Shown here one piece after another: positions 40,901 to 52,900 of a DNA stretch of 64,000 nucleotides (position 1 is the first letter of the stretch; each line of letters begins with the position of its first letter). The notes beneath the pieces are model-generated. The model saw nothing but the letters and a program-made list of their open reading frames with translations, was not told where the DNA came from and searched no databases. Origin of the DNA: Oreocharis arfaki. Its lineage: Eukaryota > Chordata > Aves > Passeriformes > Paramythiidae. The position numbers and the translations under genes were made by a program. Where the stretch lies: positions 359,090 to 423,089 of the forward strand of contig VZRR01002172.1 in assembly GCA_013398015.1 (NCBI GenBank). Reading direction: 5' to 3'.

Positions 40901-43900
40901 TTTTCTCAACCAGAAGGAACCATTTCTCCACGGAAGAGAAGGTCCTCTCCTCACTCTCTGCAATTGCATGAGGGGGTATAGAATAACCTTCATCTCCCAG
41001 CCATGCTCCCTACCAGCTACTGCAAAAATTAACCCTGTCCTGGACAGTCAGGGCAGCTGCACAAACCTGAAGGGTCAGCACATAGTTTTCAAACTAAGTA
41101 GTTCATGGGATTCCCTTCAAAGCAAAGAGACAAAGCTCTCTTAAGTCTGCTCCACATTTGCTTCCACCACTGCTGTGCTACAACCACACTGTCTTGGCTG
41201 AACTCCGAGTGCTTGGCCGTGTCAGGTAAGTTACAACCAGCAAGAGATACCAGGAGCAAGGAGTCAGAGAATTCAGTTCCCTTGATAACACCACAGAGCA
41301 CTTCATTCCCCAGCAAGGCCAGAGACACGGCAGGACTGCTTGTGGAATAATCACTGTAAATAAGGATGTGGAACAAAAGCACAGATACAAAAAATTGTGG
41401 CAGCTGGACAGCGACTTAGGACTGTTAATAGCCCCTCCTGCCTCTTCTGATATACCAAAGAATTAAAATCTAATATAGATATGAGAATATGACCAAAATG
41501 TGCTTTAATGCTACTCGTTTATGGAGAGAAACAACAATTAATTTTCATTAAAATAAGAAAACTTTAGGAATGGCAGAGACGATATTCAGAACAGTATCCA
41601 GTGCTTTTCTTTGCACACATTTTCATGGCTCCAAAACACATTAAAAAATGCTAATTCTTTTTTAATGCTCTTATTTCCCTGCAGATCTCTGTTTACATTA
41701 AGGAAAATATATCTTTTTTTTTATGTACTGAAACAGTGAAACAAATTGCTCTGAAAAAGAAAGGGAGATCCTGCTGAGCGTATAAATATATGGAAAAAGA
41801 TGTGTACTCTTTACAAACTGGCAAAATCCCAAGTTTTTGCAATGAGTAACGGAAAAAAAGTAAGACTTCTGAAATTCTCAAGCAGGATTAAAAAAACCAC
41901 AACCAATTATATTTTTGCCCTGAAGAAAGTTAGTAAAATATTCAAGCATGCATAAAGCAAAGTAAGTCACTTGTCGGCTTTCATTATGATCAATAAAAAT
42001 TGTCAGTTCATTAGCATATCATTAGCTACCCTGCTGTTTCCAAAGTGTTAACACGTAGAAATATTAATTTACAAACATATAATATACCAGAGTTCTGAGG
42101 CTCTGACTGCCTGTATAAAATAAGAATTTAAGATGGGCGACTCCAATATAACTTCTTCCTTTTCCTATGTAGCTATAAACATATGTTTACCATCTGTGGA
42201 ATAGTGGGAAGCAGCTGAGGTAAAAAACCAACAGCTGTAGAATAAAATAATACTATCAATTTCACTTCACAGTGACAGCTCAGCTGCTGGAGGATTAAAT
42301 GTACTCTAGGTTCAGAGCAACCCTCAGATTATCACTTAAGTTAAAACTTGGCTTTTACCTCTGTTTCACAATTAAAATTGTTAGCTACTACGCTGAAGTA
42401 AGTTTAGCATAATTGTCCTAGCTTGTTGGAAATCTGGGGACTTTGAGGAGACATCCTCAGAAAAGAGGCAACTTGTAAAATTGTCTTAGGAACTGACAGC
42501 TTCACGGGGAAGCCGAGTGGGTAGTAAATCACCTTGGCAACAAATCCATGCCCAGATTGAGGATAGGCAGATTGGCCTATTGCTGCTCTATAGCCTCCTT
42601 TCACAGATGAACCCCTGTACTGTGGCTTGTTATCCAAAACTGGAGTAAATATCAGAAACTTTTACCTTGTAAACAAGCTGTCTGCAAACTGTGCACAGTT
42701 CTTACCGAATTTCATACGTATCATATTTCATGAGGCTAAGACAACTGATTGGAAGTACCTTTTTGACTAGTTATTACTTTCCGTCTTCACATGCCATTTT
42801 ATATCTGCTTACCTTAAAGAAACCGTGTTTCCTGTTTCTCTGTCCGAGCCATAAATTGCTTTCAGGTGTCAAATTCATTTCTGGGGGATCAATGACACGT
42901 TCGTAAATCCTGCAGAGGGAATACATTGCATTTACTTGAATTTTCTCTTTCCTCTGAAAACTTCCTTAACAAAATCAGGTAACAATAAAAGATGGAAAAT
43001 AGAACCAAAAATAAAACACCTAAAAAAAATTTCATTAAACACAGTATTTATCACTGATCGTGGTGAAGAAATATATCACAACTCTAAAATAAATAAAAAA
43101 AAAATCACAAGTATATGAAGACTCCATAAAAATGAAACTCTCCTTGTGCAGCTGTGCAGCACTAGACGAAAGAAATACAATGCCAGAACCCACCACAGCA
43201 GGGAAAAAAATAAGATAGGACCATCCTAGTCTAGGGGTGTCTTTCAAAATCTACCCCAGAGAAAAAGTGCAATCACACACAAGATCCAACCAAATCCAAC
43301 GACCCCTTGTGGCCTTCAGACTGGCTAGAATTTTGAATAGACTTCACAAAACAACTTTATGCCACTCTACTCCCTTTTTCTCTTCCTTCTTTATTTGTCA
43401 TTCATTACATATCTTGTCATTCATCCTTGCAAGTGGAACTTTCTGCCCTCGTTACTGGATTTGCTCAGGCTGGGTGCTCACATGTGGTGCCTCTACTGCA
43501 CATCCAGCTTGTGTCTGTCACTACCACAGGTCTGGCACAGAATGGGACCTCTTTATATATGCCTGGTATCTAACAGTGACAGCAGGTAATACAGGGTCCA
43601 TAAGCAACCTTTATGTACTGCATAAACTTGCACATGACTGCAGCAATCTGCATACCAAATTTCTAAAATTAACTCATGAAAAATTGCTGTAACACAATTT
43701 TAATTTAACAAAGTATTTGGAGTTCTAGAAAGGTTTTGCTTGGGGTTTTGTTCATTTATTTTTAGAAAAGCTGTAATGAAGTTTCCATAACAACTTTTCC
43801 AGGAATACAGACCACTACAATGATATCATCATTTCAGAACAGGAAAAATTCAAGGCCAGAGTTACTGACCCTGGATTCTCATATTGCCATGCCACATCAG

Positions 43901-46900
43901 AGGAAGCCATGAATTTACTGCTTCATAACAAAAACAGCATGCTTAATAAGGATTATGGAGGTGATGATGAAATCTTTTTCTATTACTGTCCAGTTTACAG
44001 AGAGTATGCATTGCTGTGTAATCATACCAGTGTGACAGCCAAGAGAAGGGACTCTGATTCTGCCAAGACCCTTAGCTTAAAGAGGTGAAATTATCTGTGG
44101 TCAAATTATTTTTCTTTCTTTAAAGCTATGGCTTTAAAACAAATATGAAAAATGAACACCAAAGAAAAACAGAAGTCAATCAACTGAACTTATCACACAG
44201 TTACACTCCAGGTGTTTCTAGCAGAGGATCACTACGTGTAATCAGCAGTTTTTCATGTTGGAACTTGCTATGAGTATTGGGTTTTATTGCAAGGGTAGCA
44301 GAGGACTGCAAAGGTGGCTGCTGTTGGAAGCTGCCAGAAACATCTCCCATGTCCAGCAGAGCCAGTGCCAGCCAGCTCCAGGATGGATCCGGCACTGGCC
44401 AAGGCTGAGTCCGTCACTGATGGTGGCAGCACCTCTGGAATAACGTATCTGAGAAGGGAGAGTAGTTAGTGAGCAACAGCAATTCCATGTAGGGAGCGGG
44501 GTGAGAACACGTGAGACAAACAGCTCTGCAGACACCCAGGACAGTGCAGAAGGAGGGGGAGAAGATGCTCCAGGCACAGGAGCAGAGATTCCATGGGGTG
44601 GCAGCTGTTCCCCTGGAGGTCGATTCCCCATCCCCTCTGTGCCATCTGTGGGGAGGAGGCAGAGAAACATCAGGACTGAAGGCACAGGAAGAAGAAAGGG
44701 GTGGGTGGAAGGTATTTGGTTTTACTTCTAATTACCCTACTCTGATTTAACAGGTAACAAATTAAACTAATTTCCCCAAGTAGTCTGTTTTGCCATCAGC
44801 TGTAAATGGTGAGTGATCTCTCCCTGCCCATTATCTCATCTGCAAGCTTTTCATTATCTTTTTCTCTCTCTTGTCCAGTTGAGGAAGGGAATGACAAAGT
44901 GGCTTTGATGAGCACCTGGTGTCCAGCAAGGGTCAAACTCACCACATCACATTATTGGAAAATTCATATATTTGCAGAGGCCTGGAATAACATCCCAGTA
45001 TTAAAGAACTTCTAGAAAGATCTAAAAAGTTATGTCAAAGTACAGAGTCCTATATTCCACCCACTCCTGCTTATCAAAAAAAAAAAGGAGTAAAGCATTC
45101 GTCAAGATGAAACAGAAGTAATATATAAAACTAAAGGCTAACACCACATTTTCTTAAAAGAAACAACAAGAAAAATCTCAAACCTAAGAAAAAATAGTTA
45201 TATGAAAATTATAGCTTAAGAATGTGAGTACAGGAGTAAGACTTCTTGTAATAGTCATAATTTCATTGCTGAAGTTTATTATAATTATCATCAGCCCTAA
45301 CTCATCACATTTCATGAGCATGATACATTCAGTGCTCTAGGAAATTTCTCTCTCTACTATTTAATTAGGTCTATCTATAAAATTAACCATGCTGAGCTGT
45401 TTTACCTGTCCAAACAGCAAAACAAGACAATATTCTCTTAGAGCAGGTTTTGAGAATTACAGGAATTTTGCATGCACTGTCTCTATCAATAATTTAAAGT
45501 GTAAGTAGAGGCCTTCTGTCATACCTCATGCAAAATTGAACTACACAAATGCAAAACTGCTGCAAAATACTGAACGAGGAACAAAGAATCGGCATGGTCC
45601 TTGAGCATGAGTTCCTTGAGAGCATGTGCACTGAATTGCTCTATCATATTAGGAATTTATCTTTGTATATATAGCACAGTTTTAGTCATGATTTCAGTTA
45701 ATAATGCCCTCACTGGAAAATTTCTCATCTTCTGAAAAGCCTAGTCAATATTCAATACAGAATTCCATTTCTGCGAACAGATAAAATCCCAGTGCTGACC
45801 AGGTTCAACAACACTACTTACTGAAGAATATTTGATTTTTATTCACCTGGCCTAGTTACAGTTGATAAAGGAACAATATCTATCTACAATATCTATCTGC
45901 AATTGCATATTAAAAAAAAATCAAAACCTGACATAGTTATATGACAGTTCAACAATAGCAAGTTAGGAAGGCAAATCAGAGACAGGCTACTGTGGCTTAT
46001 CTTGTCTTTTCTGATGTTTTAACATTCTTCCAACCTATGTGGAAAGGGCTGTAGTGACCTCTTTCCAGTCTCTTCACAAAGTGCCATCCTTAAGACACAA
46101 AAGCTCAAGATTCCCCATATTCCTCTACCATTCTACTCTAATTCAAATTACATTTCTGAAGCAGGTATTTGCCTTAAATTAAGGAGTTAATTAAAGTTAG
46201 TTTGTGCCTTATTCCACATATATCAACGAGGCTGGTTTGTTTTCTTTTCCTTAGATGTGCCTGTGAAGTAACAGGCCTAGGAGTCAAGAGAGGGTGTGAT
46301 ATGTAGATCAGTCCTTGATTATTTTTTTATGTCGAAAGATGTTTCAGTTGACACCATTTGATTTAAAAACTATGTGAATTTACTTTATTATTGTATACTG
46401 TTAAACATAAGCAAAAAAAAAGCCCTGGCAAGTATACACATAACATATTGCTACTCCTGTAAGCCCCTCTATACTCTTGGGACATTGAAAAGGTCAAAAA
46501 GCTCATCAGTTAAAAAAAAAACAAAACAAACAAACAAACAAAGAAACCCCAAACAAAACAAAAAAACCCCTCCACATTAAGCTTCCACATCACTCACTTT
46601 CCCTTACTTGACTTTCTGGGCTGAGGTGTCTCACCTTCTATGGCTTTATACCCATGCGACCAATACTCTGTATTTGGCATATGAATAGCTAAATGATACG
46701 CTTCAGCTTATGAAGTGCTGGTCTAGGGCTCCTTGGAGACCAGTTTCCAACACATTTGGCTTTGATACCAACACAGAGAAATGCACAATACACTTCACAA
46801 GAAAAGGAATGCTCACAAAGAGGACTCAGGGGAACTGTGGTCACTAAAACTGTTGCAGACTGAATAGCCCCTCCAACACGAGGAGACCCAGGTCTCCAGG

Positions 46901-49900
46901 TTAATGGAAGCTCTACTACATACTTCAGGCTTTCAGATTTATGACTGCTGCATTCACTTTCCAAGACAAAGCCTGATTTTCCCCTATTTTATGCCAACAT
47001 ATTTCAAAGCTAAACCATAGAACCGGGGAATAGAACAATGAACCAATCCTACCGTCTTGACGTGTTCATGCTCAGAATACATTCACTAACCACTGATCCA
47101 TTTAGCAAAACACAGTAAGAAATACACCTGCTAATCAACAAATACCCATTATATTCTCATGTTTTGTATCTGTATTTCTACGCTGTCTGCATACTTTGAT
47201 TTATTAAGTATTCATGTGCAATCATCAGAAACACCTCTCCCAAGGACACATTACAAACAGGCGTCTCTGCCATAATGAGGACAATATGCAGAAAATAGAA
47301 AATCTATAAAATAATCAGAGGATTCCTGAAAGAAGGCATATCTAAAATATTTGCATCCTAATACACACACACACACATCTTGCTCTGCCTAGAGGAAGAA
47401 CTTCTCTAGGAATCAAGCTCTGTTGGACAAGGAGACAGCTCCCTTCCATGCACTCAATACAAATTATTTTCAGCATCTTTGTAATGTGTAAATATACAGT
47501 GGTATAATGGCATATATCTAATACAGAATGGTAAAAAAGGGAACTACCCTCATTTTATACATGTGCAGACTGAAACATAGGCTGATTGATCAAGATCACA
47601 AAAATGGAGTCTCTGCCCGAGATCTATGCCTTTAGACTGGACATGACTGAGGATTCTTCACTGCCTCACACACTGGGTCACACTCCCTCTGGAAAACATG
47701 TGACATGGAATTGTCTCTTGCAGTGAAGATGATTTCTTACACATAACTTTTATACACAAAAGTTAACACTTGAAGAGTATTTCCATTTTTGTGGAGAGGC
47801 AGCTCTACATCATACATACAGTATTTGCCATGCCAGAAGCATTTTTGAAATTGCTATGAAAATAAATTTTATGTCTGCTCACATTAGGATACATCATCAT
47901 CATGGACTGATCCGGACATGCCACTGCCTAAAATTCTGAACCATAAAATAGACTGCAACTCAACAGTCACTACACAGCAGCACACCAAAGCATGACAGTT
48001 TCAAATTCCTCCACATCTAAAATATGAGTAGGTTACTAAAATAGGAACGTGCCTTCTTCTACTTGCAGGCTGGATATGAAAACCCTGAGATAAGCCCAGC
48101 TGGTTAGAGCATGGTGCTAAATACCACCAAAGTTGAAGGTTTCATCCTCATATGGGCCATTCACTTAAGAGCTGGACTCCAATACTTGTGGGTCCCTTCC
48201 CACTCAGAATATTCTGTGTAATCTGTGAACACACACAGCCCTGAACTGCATTAATCAGGCTTGAAACAGAGACTTAGACTGTGAGGGTATAAAAGCCCAG
48301 GGGTTCCTTTGTTTGGGGTCCCTCCTCAGAGGGAAGCTATAAATTTCCATGTAGAAAACAGGTGTTGAATTCATCACACCCCATTTTAAGTGTCTCAAAA
48401 GTTCATACCTACAGTGGAGTTAGTTCTCTAGACTCATTTAATGAAGAGACATAAGTGTTTCTACAGTGTGATTCATCTTACAGTAAATGATTCACTCTCT
48501 GAAGGCCCCTCCAACAGCTGCGCAGGAGCCCTTCCTGACATCAGGGTGAATCATCAGAACAGATTTTTGCAATTCAAAGCCTGATGCTCAAAAATTACAC
48601 TCTCTTGCAACCATTCATTACCCTGTATACATCCATCTGGATCTTCAGATCCTTTAAATATACTGAAGAGTACAGAAAAGTTCTGTTCATGGCAGTCTTT
48701 GAAACAGCACTCTCAACTTCTGTAAAGAAAGTCAGAGAGAAGGAAATCCCCTGTTTTGCATCAGTCTTTCTCCTAATCTAATTTGCAGGGATGTTGACCA
48801 CCTTTGACCCTTGCTATCGTCTCCAGCTGAGCCTGCAAAAACATAGTACACCTCTGAAATAGCAAATGAGGCCTCTTAACACAGCCCATTGTATAAAATA
48901 ATCAGCTGCTTCTCTGAACCCACCTGCACAGAGAAACTGATTGATTATACCAGTTCCCAGCTTTAAGATACAGTATTGGTGTTTGTCTTTATATCTATTC
49001 TTCCAAACAGATTAAGAATTTATTTTAAAAATAAATACTAGGATATCTTTACGTATTTCTCTTTCAACCCATTTTCTATATGCTTCCCAATGAAAATGTG
49101 TCAATACCAATGTGATTGGATTTTCTCGATACTGTTTACAGATAGGATGCATTATTTCACATGCATTCAGTTCTGGAGCAACTTTAACTGAATTATTCAT
49201 TCTGTTTCCAGTGGGTTTTTTCAGAAAAATAAACTTCCTGAGGGATATTTTGATTTTTTTTGGTGCTATCTCCTCTGCCATAGTATAGGAGTTCACGATC
49301 AGTTAACAGAGGAAAGCAATTTAGATTAAAATCTTGGGGTATGAGGGAAGCCTTTTCTTATTAAATTTTGAATATACAGTAGTAACTGCCAGCTATTTAA
49401 TCAAGTTATTGTTCAGCTTTGGGAGAAAAAAAATAGGCCTCCACTAACAGCATATGTTAGGCAAAAGACTCAAGAGTGCATGCTCAGTTTACTTTCTCTT
49501 CAAGGTCTGTCACCCAAATGATTTCATTGATCTTCCTGCATAATCACAGAGAAAGTTCATGTACTCTATTTTTCACTTTAATTATTCCAATATACAAATC
49601 TAAATTTAAAAATAAAAATTAATCTAAATAAAATTCTATTTTAAAAAAATTTCCTTTTTTTCCATTCAAGAAAAATTCAGAGTAACTAACAAACACGAAG
49701 AAACCACACAAATGCAAGCGAAGATAGTTACAAGAGCACATTTCACTGTCAGGTTTAGGGGTTTATTCTCCACATATCAATTAAATAAGAGTGAATTTGC
49801 AGAGATATTATCTGCCTGTGTGGGGCTTTCGTTACAAAATGTATTATGCTCTTCAGTTTCCTACAAACTTATCCACGAATTTTATCAGCATTTCTTAAGC

Positions 49901-52900
49901 ACTAAACTAAAACAAATCATTATTACCAACCCAAAGTAGAGGACTGGACCCATTATATGACACAGCAGTGGCCCCATGAAGGGCAGAAACGCATCTGTCA
50001 AGAGTTGCCTCGATGGAAGCTTTCATCTGGAGAACCTGAGGCAGATTCCAACACCTTTACAAACAAGGTCAATATTATGAACTTTACTTGCAAATGACAA
50101 AACAGATACAAATGGTTCCTGACAACAACAGTGTAAAGAGTGTCTAAGCCCTAAGAGCCTGTCTACAAGGCTGCAGTGTTTACATATCTTCATATAAAAA
50201 AAACAGCACTTCTGAAAGCGCAAAAAAACCAGAAAATAGGTTGAGTCAGACTCTAAGCAGAAATAGGAATTTGACCATTTGCTTAGGATTGTCAAGAGTT
50301 GTAGAGTAAAAAAAATATGCCAAACTATGAGGTCAACTGTATCTTACATGTGATGGATCCAGAGCAGGGCTTTCAGTGTCAAGACAGCTGGTTTGATACC
50401 CAAATGGTTATTGCATTTCTCAGCTTTGGCAACTGCTGGTTTTGCCTAGGACAGAGTTCATTTTCTTCAAAGTAGCTGGTATGGTGCCACGTGCTGGATT
50501 TGTGACCAAAACAGTGTGGGGACCACACCTGTGTTTTAGCTGATGTTCAGCAGTGCTTGCACAGTGTCAGGGCTCGTTCCTGCTCCTCACACTGCCCCAC
50601 CAGCAAGGGGGCTGAGGGCACACGAGAACCTGGGAGGGGACACAGCCAGGACAGCAGACCCCAGCTGACCCATCACATCACACTTAGCAACACAGGCTGG
50701 GGGAAAACAGAAGGGAGATGGAAACATTTGGAGTTATGGCATTTGTCTTCCCAAGTAACCATGACATGAGACAAAGCCCCGCTTTTTCCAGGAAAACACC
50801 TAAACACCTGCCAGCTGATGGGAGATGTGAATTAATTCTTTATTTTGCTTTGGTTTACCTGTTAAGCTGTCTTTATTTCAACTCACCTTCCCCACCCTGC
50901 ACTTTCATCCTTCCGAATCTCTTCCCCAGCCCACTGCAGAGGCAGCACTGTGTGGTGCTAGGCTGCCTAACAGCACTAAACCACACAGCAACCTTTTTCT
51001 TTTAGGTAAATCTGAGCTCAATAGCATGTGGATCCTGGCCCTGGCATTGCCCATAAAACTTGTACGTAATCTACAGGTAGCAGAAGCACAAGAGCAATGT
51101 ACTTGCCACAGGTTTTGGTGAAGATGATAATTTTTCCCATATTCAGCAGAACTTAAGGTGGTCTCTAGGGCAAAAGAATTCTTCCTCTGAAGTGCCGAGG
51201 CGAATGCCGTCTACATATACAGACTTTTCTTATAAAAATCAATGTGCACAACTTCTATGGATTAATGTGAATTCAGGACTTTAAACATCTCTACATAGAG
51301 CTGAAAGCTACATAAATCAAATGCCACTTTTCAAACAAATATCTGACTCTCCAAAGGTATTTTCGCATCTCTTTATCACTTGTGAGCAACTATCACTATC
51401 TGGCTACCAGAGCATAAAACAAATAGCAGTAGGGTTTTTATGATGCACACAAGTATCCACTACAGTCAAGGAGACAAATACACTTATAAATGAGGACAAT
51501 ACTAAAACTCCCTAAAAGACACCCTTTAACCTCAGCAAGCTTTGAAGCTCAGGTTCTAAACCAGAACACTGAATAAAGCAAACTGTTACCAAGAAAGCTA
51601 AAAGCACAGCACTCATTTGTTACCATACCAAGTATCATACCAAAAGCCCATCTCAGATGAACCAAATGTTCCAAGTACATCCCAGATGCAAAATATCATC
51701 AAACCAAGTCTAAGAAATTAAAAGCAAATTCTAGAAATATGAGGAAGAAATTAATTCAATGGGGTTCTTTCAAGATATAAAAAGAAAAAAAGCTCCTCTC
51801 CCACAAATTAAACAAGAAACCCTTAGAGCAAGATACATCTGAGATAAAAAAACAGTATTAGAATATCTGTGAAACAAGTAGTAACCAATTAAGCCTATCT
51901 TACATCAGAGAGCAAAAGAGGAAGAATCTGCATCAAAATAATGGCACAAAGAAGGTCTTGCAGCAAAACAAACCCCAAAATAAAATTCTACCAGAACAAA
52001 GAGGTAAAACCATGATTAAATGGCTTATGCCATCTCCATTTTGTCATGAGAAAATAAAAAAAACCTAAGACTGCTTTTGGGGTTTGCCACAAGGCGTTTA
52101 TTGAGTGAGAACTGGCAGTGCTGAAACTTTGCTTCCATTCCATCTGCGTGCCACATAAAGGGATGTGCTGATCCCTGGCCCAAGACCTGCAGCACACAGA
52201 TCTTCATTCTGGCAGTTACAGCAGAACCCGAGGCACGATAAGCTTTTACAGCTTTGGAACAGCCCCTCTTCACAAAATATATGTGGCCTTGGTTGTTCCT
52301 TTTGTTTTTCCTTTGGCTCGGGCTCCTCTCAACCCCAAAGTTGATTTATCTAGTACAATAAGATAGGAGCAACCATGAGAAGAACCAGGCTTTTGATTTC
52401 AACTCTTCCTGCACTGCTACAAAAGATAAATTTAAAATTCAGTCAGCCACAAGAAACCTTTCTACTAAACAGCTTCTTTCCCCCTTCCAAAAACACATCT
52501 GCTGAGAAGCTAATTGCTTTACAGGGTATCTTGTCACAGGATCATCTCATCAAGGGGTTCATATCATCACTAAAGGATTTGTATATAATCATAAAATAAC
52601 CTCATCCATATTCCGGAGCCAATTTGCTGCAGTGACTGAAGGCAACTGCAGGCTGAGGATGGCAGGCTTTGCCTTTGCTGCCACGCTCGTGCCAGGGCCC
52701 TGCCCCAGTGCTTTCTCAGCACTGTGCAAAGGCATTCGGCTCTCCCTGGAACTGCCACTCCTTCTCCCCATTAGCCACTGGCTCTGTAACACTAATTCCA
52801 TGGCCTCATTCCCTGTTCCTCAGTTCTTCCTGCAGGTTCATTGGATAACCCACATCTCCCTTTTCCCACGGTATTTTCCAGCTGTCCGGTTTAGTCTTGG

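Larger units (their letters stand above)
34334..42812 (-). other. NELL1: NELL1 intron, 8.5 kb, containing the duplicated retroviral block
   Basis: 8,479 bp between the last two laminin-G exons. About 3.6 kb (37297-41055) is a retroviral LTR complex with a tandem duplication joined by an N. A T/G-rich low-complexity tract lies at 35920-36012. The moderately GC-rich patches at 34850-35170, 36740-37010 and 41100-41400 match nothing I recognise. If the duplication is an assembly error, the true intron is about 6.8 kb. Confidence 0.85.

Noticed and set aside
43237..43692. 151-codon open frame on the plus strand near the exon at 42813
   Set aside because: Composition follows the AT-rich intron and no motif is recognisable.
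48082..48150. tRNA-Ile gene
   Set aside because: The tRNA-like head is diverged, the acceptor stem does not pair well, and it continues into a CR1-like tail; it is the head of a SINE.
52025..52273. Possible processed pseudogene on the minus strand (82-codon open frame)
   Set aside because: No recognisable protein family, no poly-A tail or target-site duplication could be shown.
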